Below are positions 36,056-48,338 of a DNA stretch of 64,000 nt, one piece after another. Under the pieces are notes generated by a model that saw only the letters and a list, made by a program, of their open reading frames with translations, had not been told where the DNA came from and searched no databases. Source of the stretch: Straminergon stramineum (lineage: Eukaryota; Streptophyta; Bryopsida; Hypnales; Calliergonaceae); the NCBI GenBank assembly GCA_963920665.1, contig OY987269.1, positions 10,728,501 through 10,792,500 on the forward strand, read 5' to 3'. A program made the position numbers and the translations under genes. The number at the start of each line of letters is the position of its first letter. Within the stretch, counting starts at the first letter, position 1.

Positions 36056-39000
36056 ATTTTCTCTTACTTCTACTCTCCTTCGAAGCCAAGTTGGATGTGC
36101 TATTGTTGCTTTAAGCACCAGTTGCTCCTATAGGGTGGAGAGTGGGGGTCTTTGAGCTCTTGTTACTATTGCCTATTTACACATTCACTTATTTACACAC
36201 ATCTCATCAATTCTTGACGACGGTGTGAACAACTTGAAAAGTTTGATTGCCTTAGACGTAAACATTCATCAGCTGAAGTTAAAGTGCGAGGATTGGGAGT
36301 TGAAGTTGATGTCGCAGAAAGCCATGGAGTGTTACGACCCTCATCACAAGGCGTGCCCGGCCACTTTGGTAAGCAAGGGGGACATTGGGGGGTGACTCCC
36401 CAAGCCTTGCAAGAGATGAGGTGAGGGGGACTAGGAGTCCCGAGCGATCAGAGCGATGTAGCGCTCTGATCCGGAGGAATTTGGGGGCGTGTGATACATG
36501 CTTGGAAAGGTCTTGAGAAGACGCTTCTAGTCGTCCAAAGAACGCGTGATTTGGACTTGCGAGTCAAAAGTTATGGGCGTTCAAAGTTGGGGGTGTCCCA
36601 GTCGCGCCGGGAGCGCCCTGGCCGCGTCGGGAGTGTCCCGAATCTTTGGAGGGCAATATCTTTGCGAGTACTTGTCCGAATGGAGCAAGTGAGTAGTCCA
36701 TCGCCATCTACGCGTCGCGTAAATGTCGAAAATGGGGTTGCATATGCGATTTGGATCCCGGAACGCAAAGTTATGCCGGGTGGAAGTTCGGGAGTCCCAA
36801 ACTAGTGCGAATCGGGAGAAACGGGGTGGTCTTCCAAAACCAAAGGGTGTTTGGGATTCCCCCTTGACATACAAGGGGGGGGGGCTGCCGAATCCCGCAA
36901 AGAGTACTATGAGGAGGGGTGGTCTCCCTCCTCCCTCCCGGATGGTGCCATGGTGAGCCTAAGTGGCCCCAAGGGGTGAGGCTAGTGTTGGAGCCTCACC
37001 ACCACTTGTGTGTTATCATGGAGTGCTTGTGCACTCCTTGATACCGGTTGGGTGGTGTCCCACTCCACACTAGGCCATAGTGTGAGTCCCGTTTGGTGAG
37101 TCCCGATTAGTGAGTCCCGAAATGAGTTGGGTTGGGCCTAGTGGGGAGTTGGGTCCCATTCAAGGGCGGTTAGCACCGGTGGGAGTAGTGCCTCACTGAG
37201 TGCTTGGACATCAATGGAAGTTCCGCCCCATGTCATCAAATGACATGCCCGGTGTCTTGTGGGAGTTAAGTTTGGAAGGAAAAGGATTGGAAGTCATGGA
37301 GGAATGGGGAACCCCGTGACTTGAGGTAGAACCTAACATTGTGGGTGCGTAGCATGTGCAGTGTTAGGAGAGCGTGAACCTTAGTGGCACTAAGGTGTTA
37401 AATGTTTGGAAAGTGAGCTTAAGGTGGTAAGTGTTACTAAGGGGCGCGACATGGAGTGCAAACGTTCTAGTACAATTTGTCAAAGGAAGGTCATCGGTCA
37501 ATTGAGGGGCCAGATAGAAGAGTAGCATGCCTACTACGGGCTTTGAGAACGTTCCATATGTGCAAGAAAGTCAAGAGAGTGATGAACTCTCTCTTCTTTT
37601 GGAGAAGGCAAAAGCCGTGGAAACATCCATCATCTTGAATGTGGACAAGGTTGGGGACAACAAGAAATGTGAAGAAGCAGTACGGACCATCATTCATAAT
37701 GTTTCCCCCATATTGTAGGATGCTTCCATGCAAATGGAAGGCGGTGAGTTGAAAGAGCTAAAGTTGAAATTGGATAAGGCAATCCAAGAGAAAATCCATG
37801 CTAGGTCCAAGTTGAACCAATTTAAAAAAATCATGGGCTTCGAGGAAGGCATGCCAAAGAGCGGATTGGAGTTTCAATGGTTGGCATGGGTACAAAAACT
37901 TCAAGACAAACCCTCTATAGTATCTTGAGCAAGGAAAGGGCTTATGAAATTTGCAATGAAGTCAGATGAAGAATGCAATGCTGTGAAGACTTCTTTGGGT
38001 CGGTTCAAGAAGGTGTTTGATGAACATCCAAGGGGTTCTATTGAAACTACATATTGGGGAGACATGGATGATATGTTTGAGCGGTTGAACCATACAAAGA
38101 AGGAGGATGTTCCACATATCAATTGGGCCTTGGAAGTAGAGGAAGGGTGGGTCCCGTACAACACACATTCAGCACACATTAAGGAGAAAGACAAGACAAT
38201 AGTGCATGCTTGCGATCTAGCCCTGGGAATCTTGAACGGTCATTCTAGCCTTTGCCAAGGTCCTTTTGGCCCTGAAGGAGCCCTAACCATGGGTCAATGT
38301 CGCCACACTTTTCACGTCATATGCATTGTGAAAGCATCACTCGTTCGTTCGGTTTGTATAGAGTGTCGTTCTCTTTTGAGCCCTTAGTTCTACGAAATGC
38401 TTGGCATTTTGGAAGATATGCCCTCTGGCCACGAATACAATCGATGGACCCTTCCACTTGACCAAGGGCCATACCACTTCCAAAATTTCTCTCAATGGAG
38501 GCGACCTCTCACATGGGATTTAGTTGAATACCTACATGGATTGTATGAGGAGCTTGTTGATCCCTTCATGTGGATGACCCTCAATAGAGAGGTGGAGTTG
38601 CGGGCCCGAGATATTGAAGATGGTGAGGCTCACGAATTGTTTTATCACAACATGGGGGTGCATTGGAGTGTGCTACACAAGAAGTTTTTTCAGTTTCCTG
38701 AAAAAGAAGTGTAGAAAGGGCCAAACAACACTTGGATAGAGGTAGAGCGTGCTCAAGAGTTCAATGAGCAATATTGGGCCTACAATCACACTTTGATTGG
38801 CAAGGCCCTTCTCTTGTCAAAGTTGGAAGAAGCTGTCAAAGTTGGAAGAAGCTGCCAAAGTTCGTGCTCTTGTCAAAATAAATGGGGAAACAAGTATGGG
38901 GCATTCATTTGTGGAGGTGGCATTAGCATTTGACAAGAAGATAGGCGACATTATAACTCATTGGAGGGGGTTCCTATTGGGTGGTTTTCGACCAAGCTTG

Positions 39001-39240
39001 TTATCCATTGAAGTTGATGACAAACAAGTGAATTTGATGGTAGATGAAGTGGATGCTGTGTTGAGAACCTTGAAGGCACAAGAAGTAGATTTGTCTCCCA
39101 AGCGAGTGAAGTGACCCTTGAAACGAAAGAAGGAGGATGAGGATGACCACTCTTTGGAAACCAAATGGCTATTTTCAGAAGTTGACATGGAGGCTAGAGC
39201 CGAAGGAGGTGTTGTCTATAATTTTGTGCGAAATGTTTGG
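36056..39240 (+). pseudogene. Coiled-coil/RING-like gene, plus copy, decayed and split by a solo LTR
   Basis: I do not recognise the family. It is homologous to the minus-strand copy at 61850-57837. In order, excluding the LTR: a 5' piece matching about 61810-61745 of the other copy, a coiled-coil segment (LKLKCEDWELKLMSQKAME, continuing CKRSS after the LTR), then ELKELKLKLDKAI, DDMFERLNHTKKED and INWALEVEEGWVPYNTHSAH. A RING-like pattern follows: a single Cys in HSSLCQG, CRHTFHVIC, and CIEC about 14 residues on. Next come HEYNRWTLPLDQGPYHFQNF and, at the end, VDEVDAVLRTLKAQEVDLSP. Several stops break the frame, and the section matching about 61740-60100 of the other copy is missing. It may be a ubiquitin-ligase-like zinc protein or an element accessory gene. 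Confidence 0.65.
36330..37451. mobile_element. Solo LTR (1122 bp) of an LTR retrotransposon
   Basis: It starts TGTTACGACCC and ends GGCGCGACA (TG...CA), with identical 5-bp target duplications TGGAG at 36325-36329 and 37452-37456. Removing it rejoins an open coiled-coil frame (MSQKAME to CKRSST), which independently fixes the borders. There is no internal retroelement sequence, so it arose by LTR-LTR recombination. It includes GC-rich text and a CAGAGCG...CGCTCTG hairpin near 36436. Superfamily cannot be told from the LTR alone; the TGTTACGACCC start is often seen in Gypsy LTRs. Confidence 0.9.
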
Positions 39241-39978
39241 TGAATGAGTGTAAGAGTTATAGTTAACGAAGGGCCATCTCACGATATAGGAGGGTAGCGG
39301 TAGTTAAATGTAGGAGAGGCTTCCCTTTATCTATTATGTCTATTGGTATAGAAGTATACGGAATGTTATTTGGATGCTATAACTTATAAAGGTTGAGTAC
39401 TAGTAATTCATTGTACTCATGATATTTTTTGATTTGTTTTGAAATTATAAATATCTATCTATCTATCTTTGGATTTACCATTTGTTTTTCTTTCTTTTTA
39501 ATTCATGCTATTATGAAGTATTCCTTTTTGTGAAGTATGTTTTTTTTGTTCTCATCTTCCAATTATAAATTATAAGACACTTTGACTAAACTGATTTTCT
39601 CTAGAATCTCTTGATTCCATCCATAAATCCATATTTTTGGTCACATCTCCTAAATGCGTTGTACCCCGCCTATCCGCTTCAACTGCTTCGTCCGCCCTCT
39701 TGTTTGCATAATCTCTCATCTGCAGAGTCAACCGTCCACCCAATTGGCTGCCCATCCAGCTTGTCGTCCTCATCCACCCATCCGCTCATCCACCCCATCC
39801 ACCTAAAGCGCATGTCCGCCACATGAACCAGCGAATAAGGAATTCAATATTTGTATCCAACGGTTAGGGCCAGTTCTGGAGACTATAACTATAGGAACGA
39901 AGCTAGTTCAAAGTACTCTTGAGAAGCTGAATGCTAAGATTTCCAAGGTCTCGGAGATGCAATTTTTGTGTCCCTTGC
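39241..39978. other. Spacer between the two genes of the plus unit
   Basis: It contains an ATCT microsatellite (about 39450-39470) and a CCGCC/ATCCACCC-rich island (39650-39830). After it comes a 40-codon open stretch (TKLVQSTLEKLNAKISKVSE) of unknown origin that runs into the E2 insertion. The spacer in the minus unit (57836-57084) is of similar length. Confidence 0.5.
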
Positions 39979-41569
39979 TTGCACAGGAAGAAATTACATT
40001 TTTTTTGGTATCGGGCCTTGACATGCTCCTGTCTAAGGCCTGGACATTTCATGTCCAACTTAGTGTCTACATGTCTTTTTGTACATCTCTACGTCTACTA
40101 GGGATTGAAGTGGATGTTGGAGATGAAAAAAGTAAAATTCACGTGAAAAAACACGATGGTGTTGCTATTTGCATCCACTTTGACGTTGAGATGGTGCCTG
40201 ACATCATCATGTTCAAATGGTTGTCTGAAAAAACAATATTTGACATGTCAGCAGTGGGGACCCACTTTGACCATGGGTTATTTTCATTTACATTATTATA
40301 TTTTAAAATAACAACGCTGCCCACTTGAAAAAAAAAGTTGGGCAGCATTTTTTGGGCAGGGTATGTTAAAAAGTGATGACGTGTCAGATGACATGGTCCA
40401 AAGCTGACGTGGCAAACAATATGCTGACTTGGTTGACACTGTCACGTTAGCAATTTCTTAGTTTAACCATTCTGATGGCCTTCTCTGGAATGCCATGAGC
40501 AACTTCAAGACGTCCCAAAAGACATCCATGTAGATGTTTAATGTTGTAAATGATGTCTCAGAGGACCTATTGGCGTTGAAGGTTCCTATTAATATTTGGG
40601 TGTTTACATTGAGGCGCATGAGACAAGAGGATGTTGATGATGAGATTAGGATAAGGCAATACGGACATTCCCTAAGACATTCAATGGGGCATGGCAGTCT
40701 TCATTGTCTTGCACATGTGCAATTCAACATAAGGTATGTTTGTCTGAGATGACGTGCATTGAATTCACAAGAATTTAGCTTATGCAATGTCTAAAGCATG
40801 AAACTTTACTACGATGTTTAGGGTGTTCACCATGGAAGATGATTTCCAACTATAAATTTCCATAGGGAAAGGTTCATGAGTGCTCTTAATAGTCTGATAC
40901 AAAAGTTATAAGAACAAGTGGCATGGAGGAGCATGATGATGTGGGAAACTACAAAGACGTGCATTGCGTAGAGGGTTCACACGAGGCACCTTCAATGCAG
41001 ATTGGCAATGTCATATGAATGTTTTGGGAGCACTGAAACATGTACTAAAACATGCACTAAGACATACATATCATCTATAGTATTCTCCTGATGTCTGCAC
41101 AGACGACTATGTGTTAGGCGACCCTCTAGGAAAAAATTTGTAGGCCCTTAAAGCCCACTTAGGAAAAAAATGGAGACATGTTCTGCACCCAATTAAAAAA
41201 AATATGAAAACATGTGTAGGCCTCATAACTTCAATAACCCCAAAAGGAGGAACATCCATCCCACTAAAGAAAACAAACATGAGCACATCTATAGTATTCC
41301 AAATCCGTCTTAGGAAATAACAAAAGAAGATAAAAGGGTCCAAATTCACAGGTCCACATACACTAATTATGTCCACATTCAAAAACAAATGTCTAAAATG
41401 ACAAAGAGTGGACCAAAAATGTCCGAACTAACACATCTTAATTGATTGAAAGTGTCCAAATTGACAATGTTCATTTGAACTAAAAATATAGAAACATGCA
41501 TAGCATTTGAAATCTCTCTACTGTTTTCAAGTAATCTCATGAAAGAACTTTGCAAGCCTCCAAGCCTCC

Positions 41570-41940
41570 TATTAAAAACTAAAATATGTAAACATGTGTA
41601 GGCCTCCAAGCATCCTATTTAAAACTAAAATATGCAAACATGTGTAGGCCTCCAAGCATCCTCATAAAATCCAAAAAAATATGGAAACATGGGTAGGCCT
41701 CCAAGCATCCTCATAAAATCCAAAAAAATATGCAAACATGTGTAGGCCTCCAAGCATCCTCATAAAATCAAAAAAAATATGCAAACATGTGTAGGCCTCC
41801 AAGCATCCTATTTGAAATTAAAATATGCAAACATGTGTAGGCCTCCAAGCATCCTATTTAAAACTAAAATATGAAAACATGGGTAGGCCTCCAAGCATCT
41901 TCATAAAAAAAATATGGAAACATGGGCAAGCCTCCAAGAT
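41570..41940. repeat. ~47-bp minisatellite in E2, about eight units
   Basis: Each unit reads AAACATG(T/G)GTAGGCCTCC then AAGCATCCT(ATTT or CAT) and an A-rich spacer containing AAAATATG. Spacer length varies, giving 45-50-bp units. Confidence 0.85.
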
Positions 41941-42220
41941 TTTGAAATTATATTATACTACTATTGTTGTCATCTATTTTGACAGTAATGGTTTAAAAAG
42001 GCGTGCCACCTGGGACTCTTAGATGTCTTAGAAGACATTGGAATGGACGTTATGATGTTCTGTCGTGACTACGGAACCCTAAAAAAGTGGCCGCCGACTT
42101 TTGCTTGTTGCGTGGAACCCTAAAAAAGTGGATGCCTGCTTTTGCCTATCACGTGGAACCCTAAGGCATCTTCTTGCAAATTGTTCAAAAATTTAGCTTT
42201 GGAATCGAGAGCAATCTTTC

Positions 42221-42466
42221 GTGTGCAACATGACACTTCACTCAGGTGCGCATAGTTGTCTTCCGTTTCCAAGTGGAGAAGGAGCTTTAACAAAAGGAGA
42301 TCATGATCTTGATAGGGATAGTGCAGGTCTCAACATTTCCATGAACTTTTTGGAGGGGGTTGTGGCCGCATCACTCACCTCAACAATGGAGGCAGCTGAG
42401 GTGCCCACTGCATCCACCCAAAACCTCTGTAGAAGTAGCCGCCTACACAATCCAAGTGAGTTTTAG
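42221..42466 (+). pseudogene. E2 remnant of the small E1 ORF
   Basis: The frame begins MCNMTLHSGAHSCLPFPSGE and ends SRLHNPSEF, matching the first ~80 residues of the E1 frame at 23667-23305. After it the sequence diverges from E1 completely, so the 3' part is lost. Confidence 0.6.
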
Positions 42467-42925
42467 GGTGATGACACTTGTGTGATGCCACAAATCCAAT
42501 CGTTTGATGCTTGGTACGAGGTCTCAGTCTTAGTGTGGCCGTCTCAATGCTGTCTTGGACCCTATTTTTGACATTGAGTCAAGGTGGTCTGATTCCATTA
42601 CAACATCTTCTTATTTCTATGTCGGGGCTTAGGGGGGGATGTATTGTCATTTTTTAGATTTCTTACGTAATCAATTAGGATCGAAGGGGGGGGGGATAAT
42701 CTCAATGAACTTGTTGCCTTGATCATGTTGCCTTCATCCTCAACCCTTGTCCTCAAGGAGCCTTTGTCGAGCTTTAATCAAGGATGTCGTTAGTTTTAGG
42801 GTGAGAATGCTTGTGTGATGCTACAAATCCGGTCATTTGATGCTTGGTACGAGGTCTTAGTCTTGGTGCGGACATGTCAATGTGGATGTAGACATTGTTT
42901 TGGACATTGAAGCAAACAATCTAAT
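42462..42925. repeat. Direct repeat (~130 bp, spaced ~335 bp) in E2-specific sequence
   Basis: GTTTGATGCTTGGTACGAGG followed by TCT(C/T)AGTCTT and the preceding CTTGTGTGATGC(C/T)ACAAATCC occur at about 42478-42530 and 42810-42862. Flanking similarity extends the repeat to ~130 bp. E1 has no counterpart. Confidence 0.7.
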
Positions 42926-43404
42926 TCTAGTTGTTAACTACAGATTCTTGCCCCTCTGTGGGTTTAGGGTTTTAATAGGTCAGGAAACGTAGTTTATGTT
43001 CATGAACATTGAGGCCCCCATTGGAAGCCCCCCTGATGTTTTAAATTCTTTGTGTTGACATGGATTGGCTATGCCCCCCAAGGTGTTGGTGCTTGGGTTT
43101 GGACTTATATTTTTATTGATTATTTTGGTGAGACTGCATGTCGTTGTTGATGTAAATCTGTCGTTGTGGACGTCAAAGATGTCTAAATGTCATGGTGAAA
43201 TTCCAGGACTATAGGACCGTGCTATTGCAGTCATATGGTGTTCAAATCGGTAATTGTGAGACTTGTGTTGTCATGATCAGTGATCAAGGCCTTGTGCGTG
43301 TTGAATCTAAGTTTCTGCCTACAGCAATAGCTGTGTTGCTTGAGTCACATCCTTTTGGAAATCCCTGTACTTAGACACCCTTTTTGATATCTTGAAATAT
43401 ATGA

Positions 43405-44271
43405 AGGTCAGAGATTGGAGGTTGTCTTGTTGAGATGAATAACTTGATCCGTTTGCTTGTGCAATCCTTTGGCCCTGACAGTATACAACATCAGATTCTT
43501 GCATCAATGCCCATAGGCTTGGCACTCTTGCAGGGCAACAACTACACCAATATTCCTCAAGTCTTTCACGGTCACAACACTGCTGCAAGTGACATTGATG
43601 GAGATGGAACCAATGCTGTGCAAGCTAGTGAAGTTGGTGCAAACGTTGGCGTGGATGCAGATGAGGACGCAAAGCCTGAGGTTGACTACTTGATGGACCA
43701 TCCCCTAGACAACGCAGGAGACATTGATCCTGAACAAATTCAGGTTGATGTTGTTGTGGGTACCACGCCCGGCATTGACGGAGTGGCCCTTAACCCCCTT
43801 GCAATGCTTGTTGATAACGCGGTGAGCGCTCTCGTGGATGTCCTTGCAGATCCATAGTCCATAATGGCTCAACCTACATCCGTCGAGGGAGAGGGTACTC
43901 CTATTGCCTTGGCAGGGCAATCCAACCCTCGAGAGGTATTTTTCATGTTGGAAGGGACAAGAACATAGATGGGAGCTAGACATTGGTATGTTGTTTTAGA
44001 CATTGTATTGGACATTCTGTATCTCTCTCTTATTATAGTGTTTTATCATTTAGTTCTAATAGTATGTATGGTAGTATTATGTGCAATCAGGTTGCAAATC
44101 TTCCATCTACGGGATCGTCGTCTCGCGTCAATGGAGTGACAAGGACCTTGAAGCCAACACAAGTGGTCACCACTGTGAAGGCTACGAAGGGAACCATGCA
44201 GCAAGTGCCCAAACCCAATCCCCCTACAAGAGGGGGGCAACCCAAAAAAGGAGAAGCATCACGGAAGAAAT
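43405..44271 (+). pseudogene. E2 remnant of the TnpA-like gene (last two exons)
   Basis: The frame with NLIRLLVQSFGPDSIQHQIL, the acidic stretch DADEDAKPEVDYLMDHP and VDVLADP corresponds to E1 20126-19455. The exon ending GGQPKKGEASRKK (to 44271) corresponds to E1 19300-19105. A TAG near 43857 interrupts the first. The earlier exons are removed by the internal deletion. This copy keeps Gln where E1 has the GGG*P stop. Confidence 0.65.
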
Positions 44272-44272
44272 G

Positions 44273-45798
44273 ACCATTGAGGTGTGTTTTGATTCTCTCA
44301 AAAGCATGGATATGTGGTTGGTAGGCCTTCACTTGTTTGTTTGTCCATTGTCACTAACGTCCAGCATTTGCAGGACTCCTCCTATCCATGGAGACCTTGC
44401 CTTCAACGCTCAGATGTTTTCTTAGACATAGAGGACGCTTCACGCAACATTGTGAGAACTTCTTGGTGGTACTATTTCATGATTATCTAAACGGGTTTAG
44501 TGTCTATCATATTTTTTGTGGGGCATGTTGTGCTATATTGCCTTTTATAAAAGCTTTGTTCTCCTCATGGAGATTTGTTTTCCTTGCAATACTTTACCGG
44601 TATATGAATATGATATTTTTTGTTTGCCTAAAGGTTCCTCCATTCAATGGTGCATGTATTTCAAGTATTGTGATTGTGCTAAGCTCTCTTGCTATGCAAT
44701 GTCATTCATTGATATAGTGTAAAACCAACTTTGGTAAATATGTGCCATGCTAGAGCGTTGTTTAGGTCTCTTCAAATGTGGGCACAATGTCTAATGTTCA
44801 ATGTCCTCACGATCATTGCAATGTTGCACCGCATTGTTTTGATGTCTCAATGTCTGTCTACAAGCGCATATAGGAATGCACCATGTGGTTAGGTAGGACT
44901 TAATTCTAGATCCCTTCAATTCAGTGTCAATGTCTGTGAAGTCTACAACATGTCTTCATTCATGTCTCACAGTGCACATTGCTATCACATCTAAGCTTGC
45001 CCTAAATGTGGAAGCATCAAAAGCTATGCATGCATGTCATTAAACATAGCCCTATACACATCCTGAACATTGTCTACACAGACTTGTGCTTCTCAATTGC
45101 CTAACTAATTAGTGTCATTTCAAACATCCCATGCTCAAAACCAATCTTCAAGCATGTTGGTATGAAGCATGCACATGTTGTCTAAAATGATTTGTTACTT
45201 GTAAAAATGTTGTACATGTGAATGTTGACATCCAACGCGCCACACGTCTAGTAGAAAATTGCATGAACATGTCCTTAACCATGTTGAATGCCCCACTGTC
45301 AAAGCCTCAGACAACACAAATGGCATTAGAATCGTAGTGCTTACCATAGTGCATGTTCTGCATAAACATTGTCTTTAACATAGTTGTGTCTAGGACAACA
45401 TCGTGTTAGACTTTGTGATGTCTGAAAAGACATCTTTTATACGTATGTAGAAAGCTCCAGAAGAGGCTTCTCCACGCACCAAAATTGTCCACGTTAGCAT
45501 TCGAAGATGCCACGTCACCTAATGTTGACTCCCCGGTCAATGTACACATCAGATGCCACATCACCAAAATTGGATGGATGAGAAAATTGCCAACCTGGCT
45601 ACTCGTGCTCACGTGGCACCAAATTTGTAGCCATATGGCAGAGTTATGGCACCCGTTGACCAGTGTTTTTTTGGATGTCCGACCCCTATTTTTGCCAACG
45701 TGATGTGATTAGACACCTACGTCAACATGCCTAATGTTTGATCTGACGTTTGAGTGTCCAAATTTCGTAGTCGGGCGACTGCGTGTTTTCTTCTAGTG
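44273..45798. promoter_or_regulatory. Subterminal repeat region and TIR of E2
   Basis: Inverted counterpart of 17508-19105 in E1, dense in GACATC/GATGTCT words. The near-TIR palindrome (45766-45783) has one mismatch relative to E1. Frames here (for example 44388-44717) are non-coding; the same frames in E1 are equally unconstrained. Confidence 0.6.
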
Positions 45799-45950
45799 TT
45801 GGTAATGCATAGTTCAACAAATAAGGGGGCCTTGATTTCTAAGGCTTTGTGCACTCATTTTTTTTTATCATATTGGGACATTATTTATCTGGTCTTCGCA
45901 TTTTGAATTTCATTCCAATATACGGAATTCAAAACTTGTGACTTGTTAAT

Positions 45951-47920
45951 ATGAGCAAAGATTGGTTTGGTTGGTATGGTATCTCGTTAAATGGTAAAGT
46001 ATAGTGCAAGGCTTGCAACTCAGTATTTGCCAAGAAAGTAAGCCATATGTTGAGCCACTTAGGATATGAAGGCCCATTAGGTTTTCGTGATACAGGAGTG
46101 AGCCTTTGTCTGCAATTGATGTCGGATGTTCGAGCTCTATTTATTCGATCCAAGGGGGCATTCCCGAGAAGATTGGTTGTTGACAATGTTGATGGCAATA
46201 GCATGCGTATGGTTGGGACTCGGGACCAATTTCTCAAATGAGAGGGGCATAGCGCGATCTACTCAAGAAGATTCATGTGCCACCCTAGAAGAATTCATTG
46301 ATGTGGGTTCGGAAGTGAACCGAACTACAAAAACATCCGGTGAACGTGAAACTCCAAGGGCATCAGGTAGTAGGCGTCAAAGATAGAGCAGTTTGGTGGA
46401 TGGTTTTGAATCAACAACAAAATGCAATTTGGATATGGTGTGGGCCAATTTCTTTGATGTGGTGAATATATTGTTTGTTGTAGTCCGAAATCTAGCCTTC
46501 AAAGAAGCGGTGAAAAGGACAACGAAGTGCAATGCGGGCTATACTCCACCATCGTATCATGATCTACGCCATAAATTGCTTGACGCTGCGAAGATTGAAA
46601 TCAAGACAAAGCTTCATAATAGAATCAAAGATAGCATTAGGAAGTTTGGAGCAACATTGTCTATTGATGGATGGAGCTCGGTTACCAATCGTCCATTGAT
46701 AAATGGCATGCTTGTATCTTCTACAAGTGAGCAATTTCTTGGATCGATAGATACAAGTGGGGTTGAAAAAGATGCAAAGTTTTTGACCTCTGTCTTGGAG
46801 AAATTTATAGAACAAGTGGGCGCGACAAATGTCGTGCAAGTGACTATAGATAACGCTCTAGTGAACCTAGCAACATGGAATATGGATTCAAGTAAATATC
46901 CGCACATTTTCTTTTAAGGTTGTGTGGTGCATGCCATGAATTTGTTGCTCAAAGATTGAGGGAAGCAAGAATGGATTAAGGAAGAAGTTGACAAGGCCCA
47001 TACTGTTGTGAAGTTCTTCAAGTTGCGGCATATGCCGCTAGCTATATTTCAAAAGCACGAAACGAAGTATAAGTTGTTGATGCCGGTGGTAACAAGATTT
47101 GCCTCAAATTTCATCATGATGGATTGTTTGTTGAAAGTCAAAGCTAGATTGCAATAAAGTGTGGTAGATCCACAATGGGTGTAGTACGTGCTCAAATTAC
47201 AAGACACCACGAAAAGAAAATCTCATACAAAGTCTCAGGAGGTGAAGAAGACAATTTTGAGTGAGCATTTCTAGGACTGTGCCACCAATTTCCGAGAATT
47301 GATGGCTCTAGTGGTGTTTGTTCTTTTTGATTTGGATGCCAAGACGCCATGCATGGGCAAGGTGTTGCACATTATGAGGAATTTAGATAAGCATGTCTTC
47401 TCTTTATGAAAGGAACCTTTTGGTTTGTCCTCGGACCTAGCCATTCCTTTGGAGAAGTCATTTTGCAAGCGACACAAAATGGTAGAGACAGATCTACATT
47501 ATGTAGGAGCTCTTATGAACCTCTACTTTCTTCACGATAAAGAACTAGCCGAAGATCAATATGCAATAGACGCATGCAAGCGTGTAATCCAGAGAATATG
47601 TAAATGGGAACTTATGCGCACATAGTGAAGGAGTTTGTAGCATTTTGACACTGGGACCCTCCGTTCCTTGACATGTTGGATCCGGCAAAGCAAATATTGT
47701 TGGCACATGCTTAGTGGGATTTGGAGGGTGCATGTGGCAAGCTAATTGCTCCAATCGCAAAGAAGATTTTGGCCCAACTAGTGTCATCATCGTCATGTGA
47801 GCAAAATTGGAGTATTTAATCCTTTTGTACACAACAAATCTTGGAAGAAGCTGAGGCCAGAGAGAGCAATAGATTTGGTTTATGTATACACCAATTTCAA
47901 AGTCATAGCTATGTCCAAGG
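45951..47920 (+). pseudogene. BED/DUF659 hAT transposase, plus copy, N-terminal and central part
   Basis: The frame starts at ATG 45951 (MSKDWFGWYG). A BED-type finger follows, CKACNSVFAKKVSHMLSHLG (C-x2-C...H-x3-H), with a TAG just before the first Cys. The DUF659 region is at 46393-46917: IKDSIRKFGATLSIDGWSSV, TNRPLINGML and VVQVTIDNALVN. The following region is open only in pieces (LDAKTPCMGKVLHIMRN, MVETDLHYVGALMN). The dimerisation motif SSSCEQNWS is near 47795, followed by a frameshift and then FNPFVHNKSWKKLRPERAID. DUF659 hAT proteins are nuclear transposases or domesticated relatives. At least eight stops make it dead. It continues at 50766 after a nested insertion. Confidence 0.88.
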
Positions 47921-48338
47921 CTAGGGGAGGACACTTCCCGCGCTTTACAAAGTGACCTGTGGCGAAAAATAGGGTGGATTTAATTCATCATAGGTAAAAT
48001 TTATAAAGATTTTACATTTAAAGAAGGGGACTTAAAAAGTGACATGTCTTTTATAAGTAAAATAGATACCCGAAAATTATGGTCCATTAATTATTTTTTA
48101 AATGTAAAATAGGGGCCAAAGAATAGGATCCAAGGAATTCTATTTATTAGGTTCAGTTATGGTTATGCTACAGTACTAGTAAGATACAGGTACTATACAA
48201 ATCTGAAGTATAACTACAACATATCTTGTAGTCAGTCGATGAATGGGGTAGTTTCCATCTGTTCTGTCTGTTAAGTTTAACGACTACTGCTAGGGTTCAG
48301 GCGCGAACGATAATTTCGAGGTTGGGAAGGAGGCGCGG

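Larger units (their letters stand above)
39982..45798 (-). mobile_element. E2: internally deleted CACTA element (5.8 kb), inverted relative to E1
   Basis: The left end CACAGGAAGAAATTA equals the right TIR of E1, and the right end ...TTTTCTTCTAGTG equals its left TIR. A perfect TTG target duplication flanks it (39979-39981, 45799-45801). Blocks match E1 in reverse: 39982-41150 with 31440-30260, 41150-42465 with 24490-23430, and 43380-45798 with about 21920-21905 joined to 19985-17508. The whole transposase (E1 24490-30260) and TnpA-like exons (about 19985-21905) are deleted. The section 42466-43376 has no obvious E1 match. It is non-autonomous, comparable to dSpm deletion derivatives. Confidence 0.92.
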
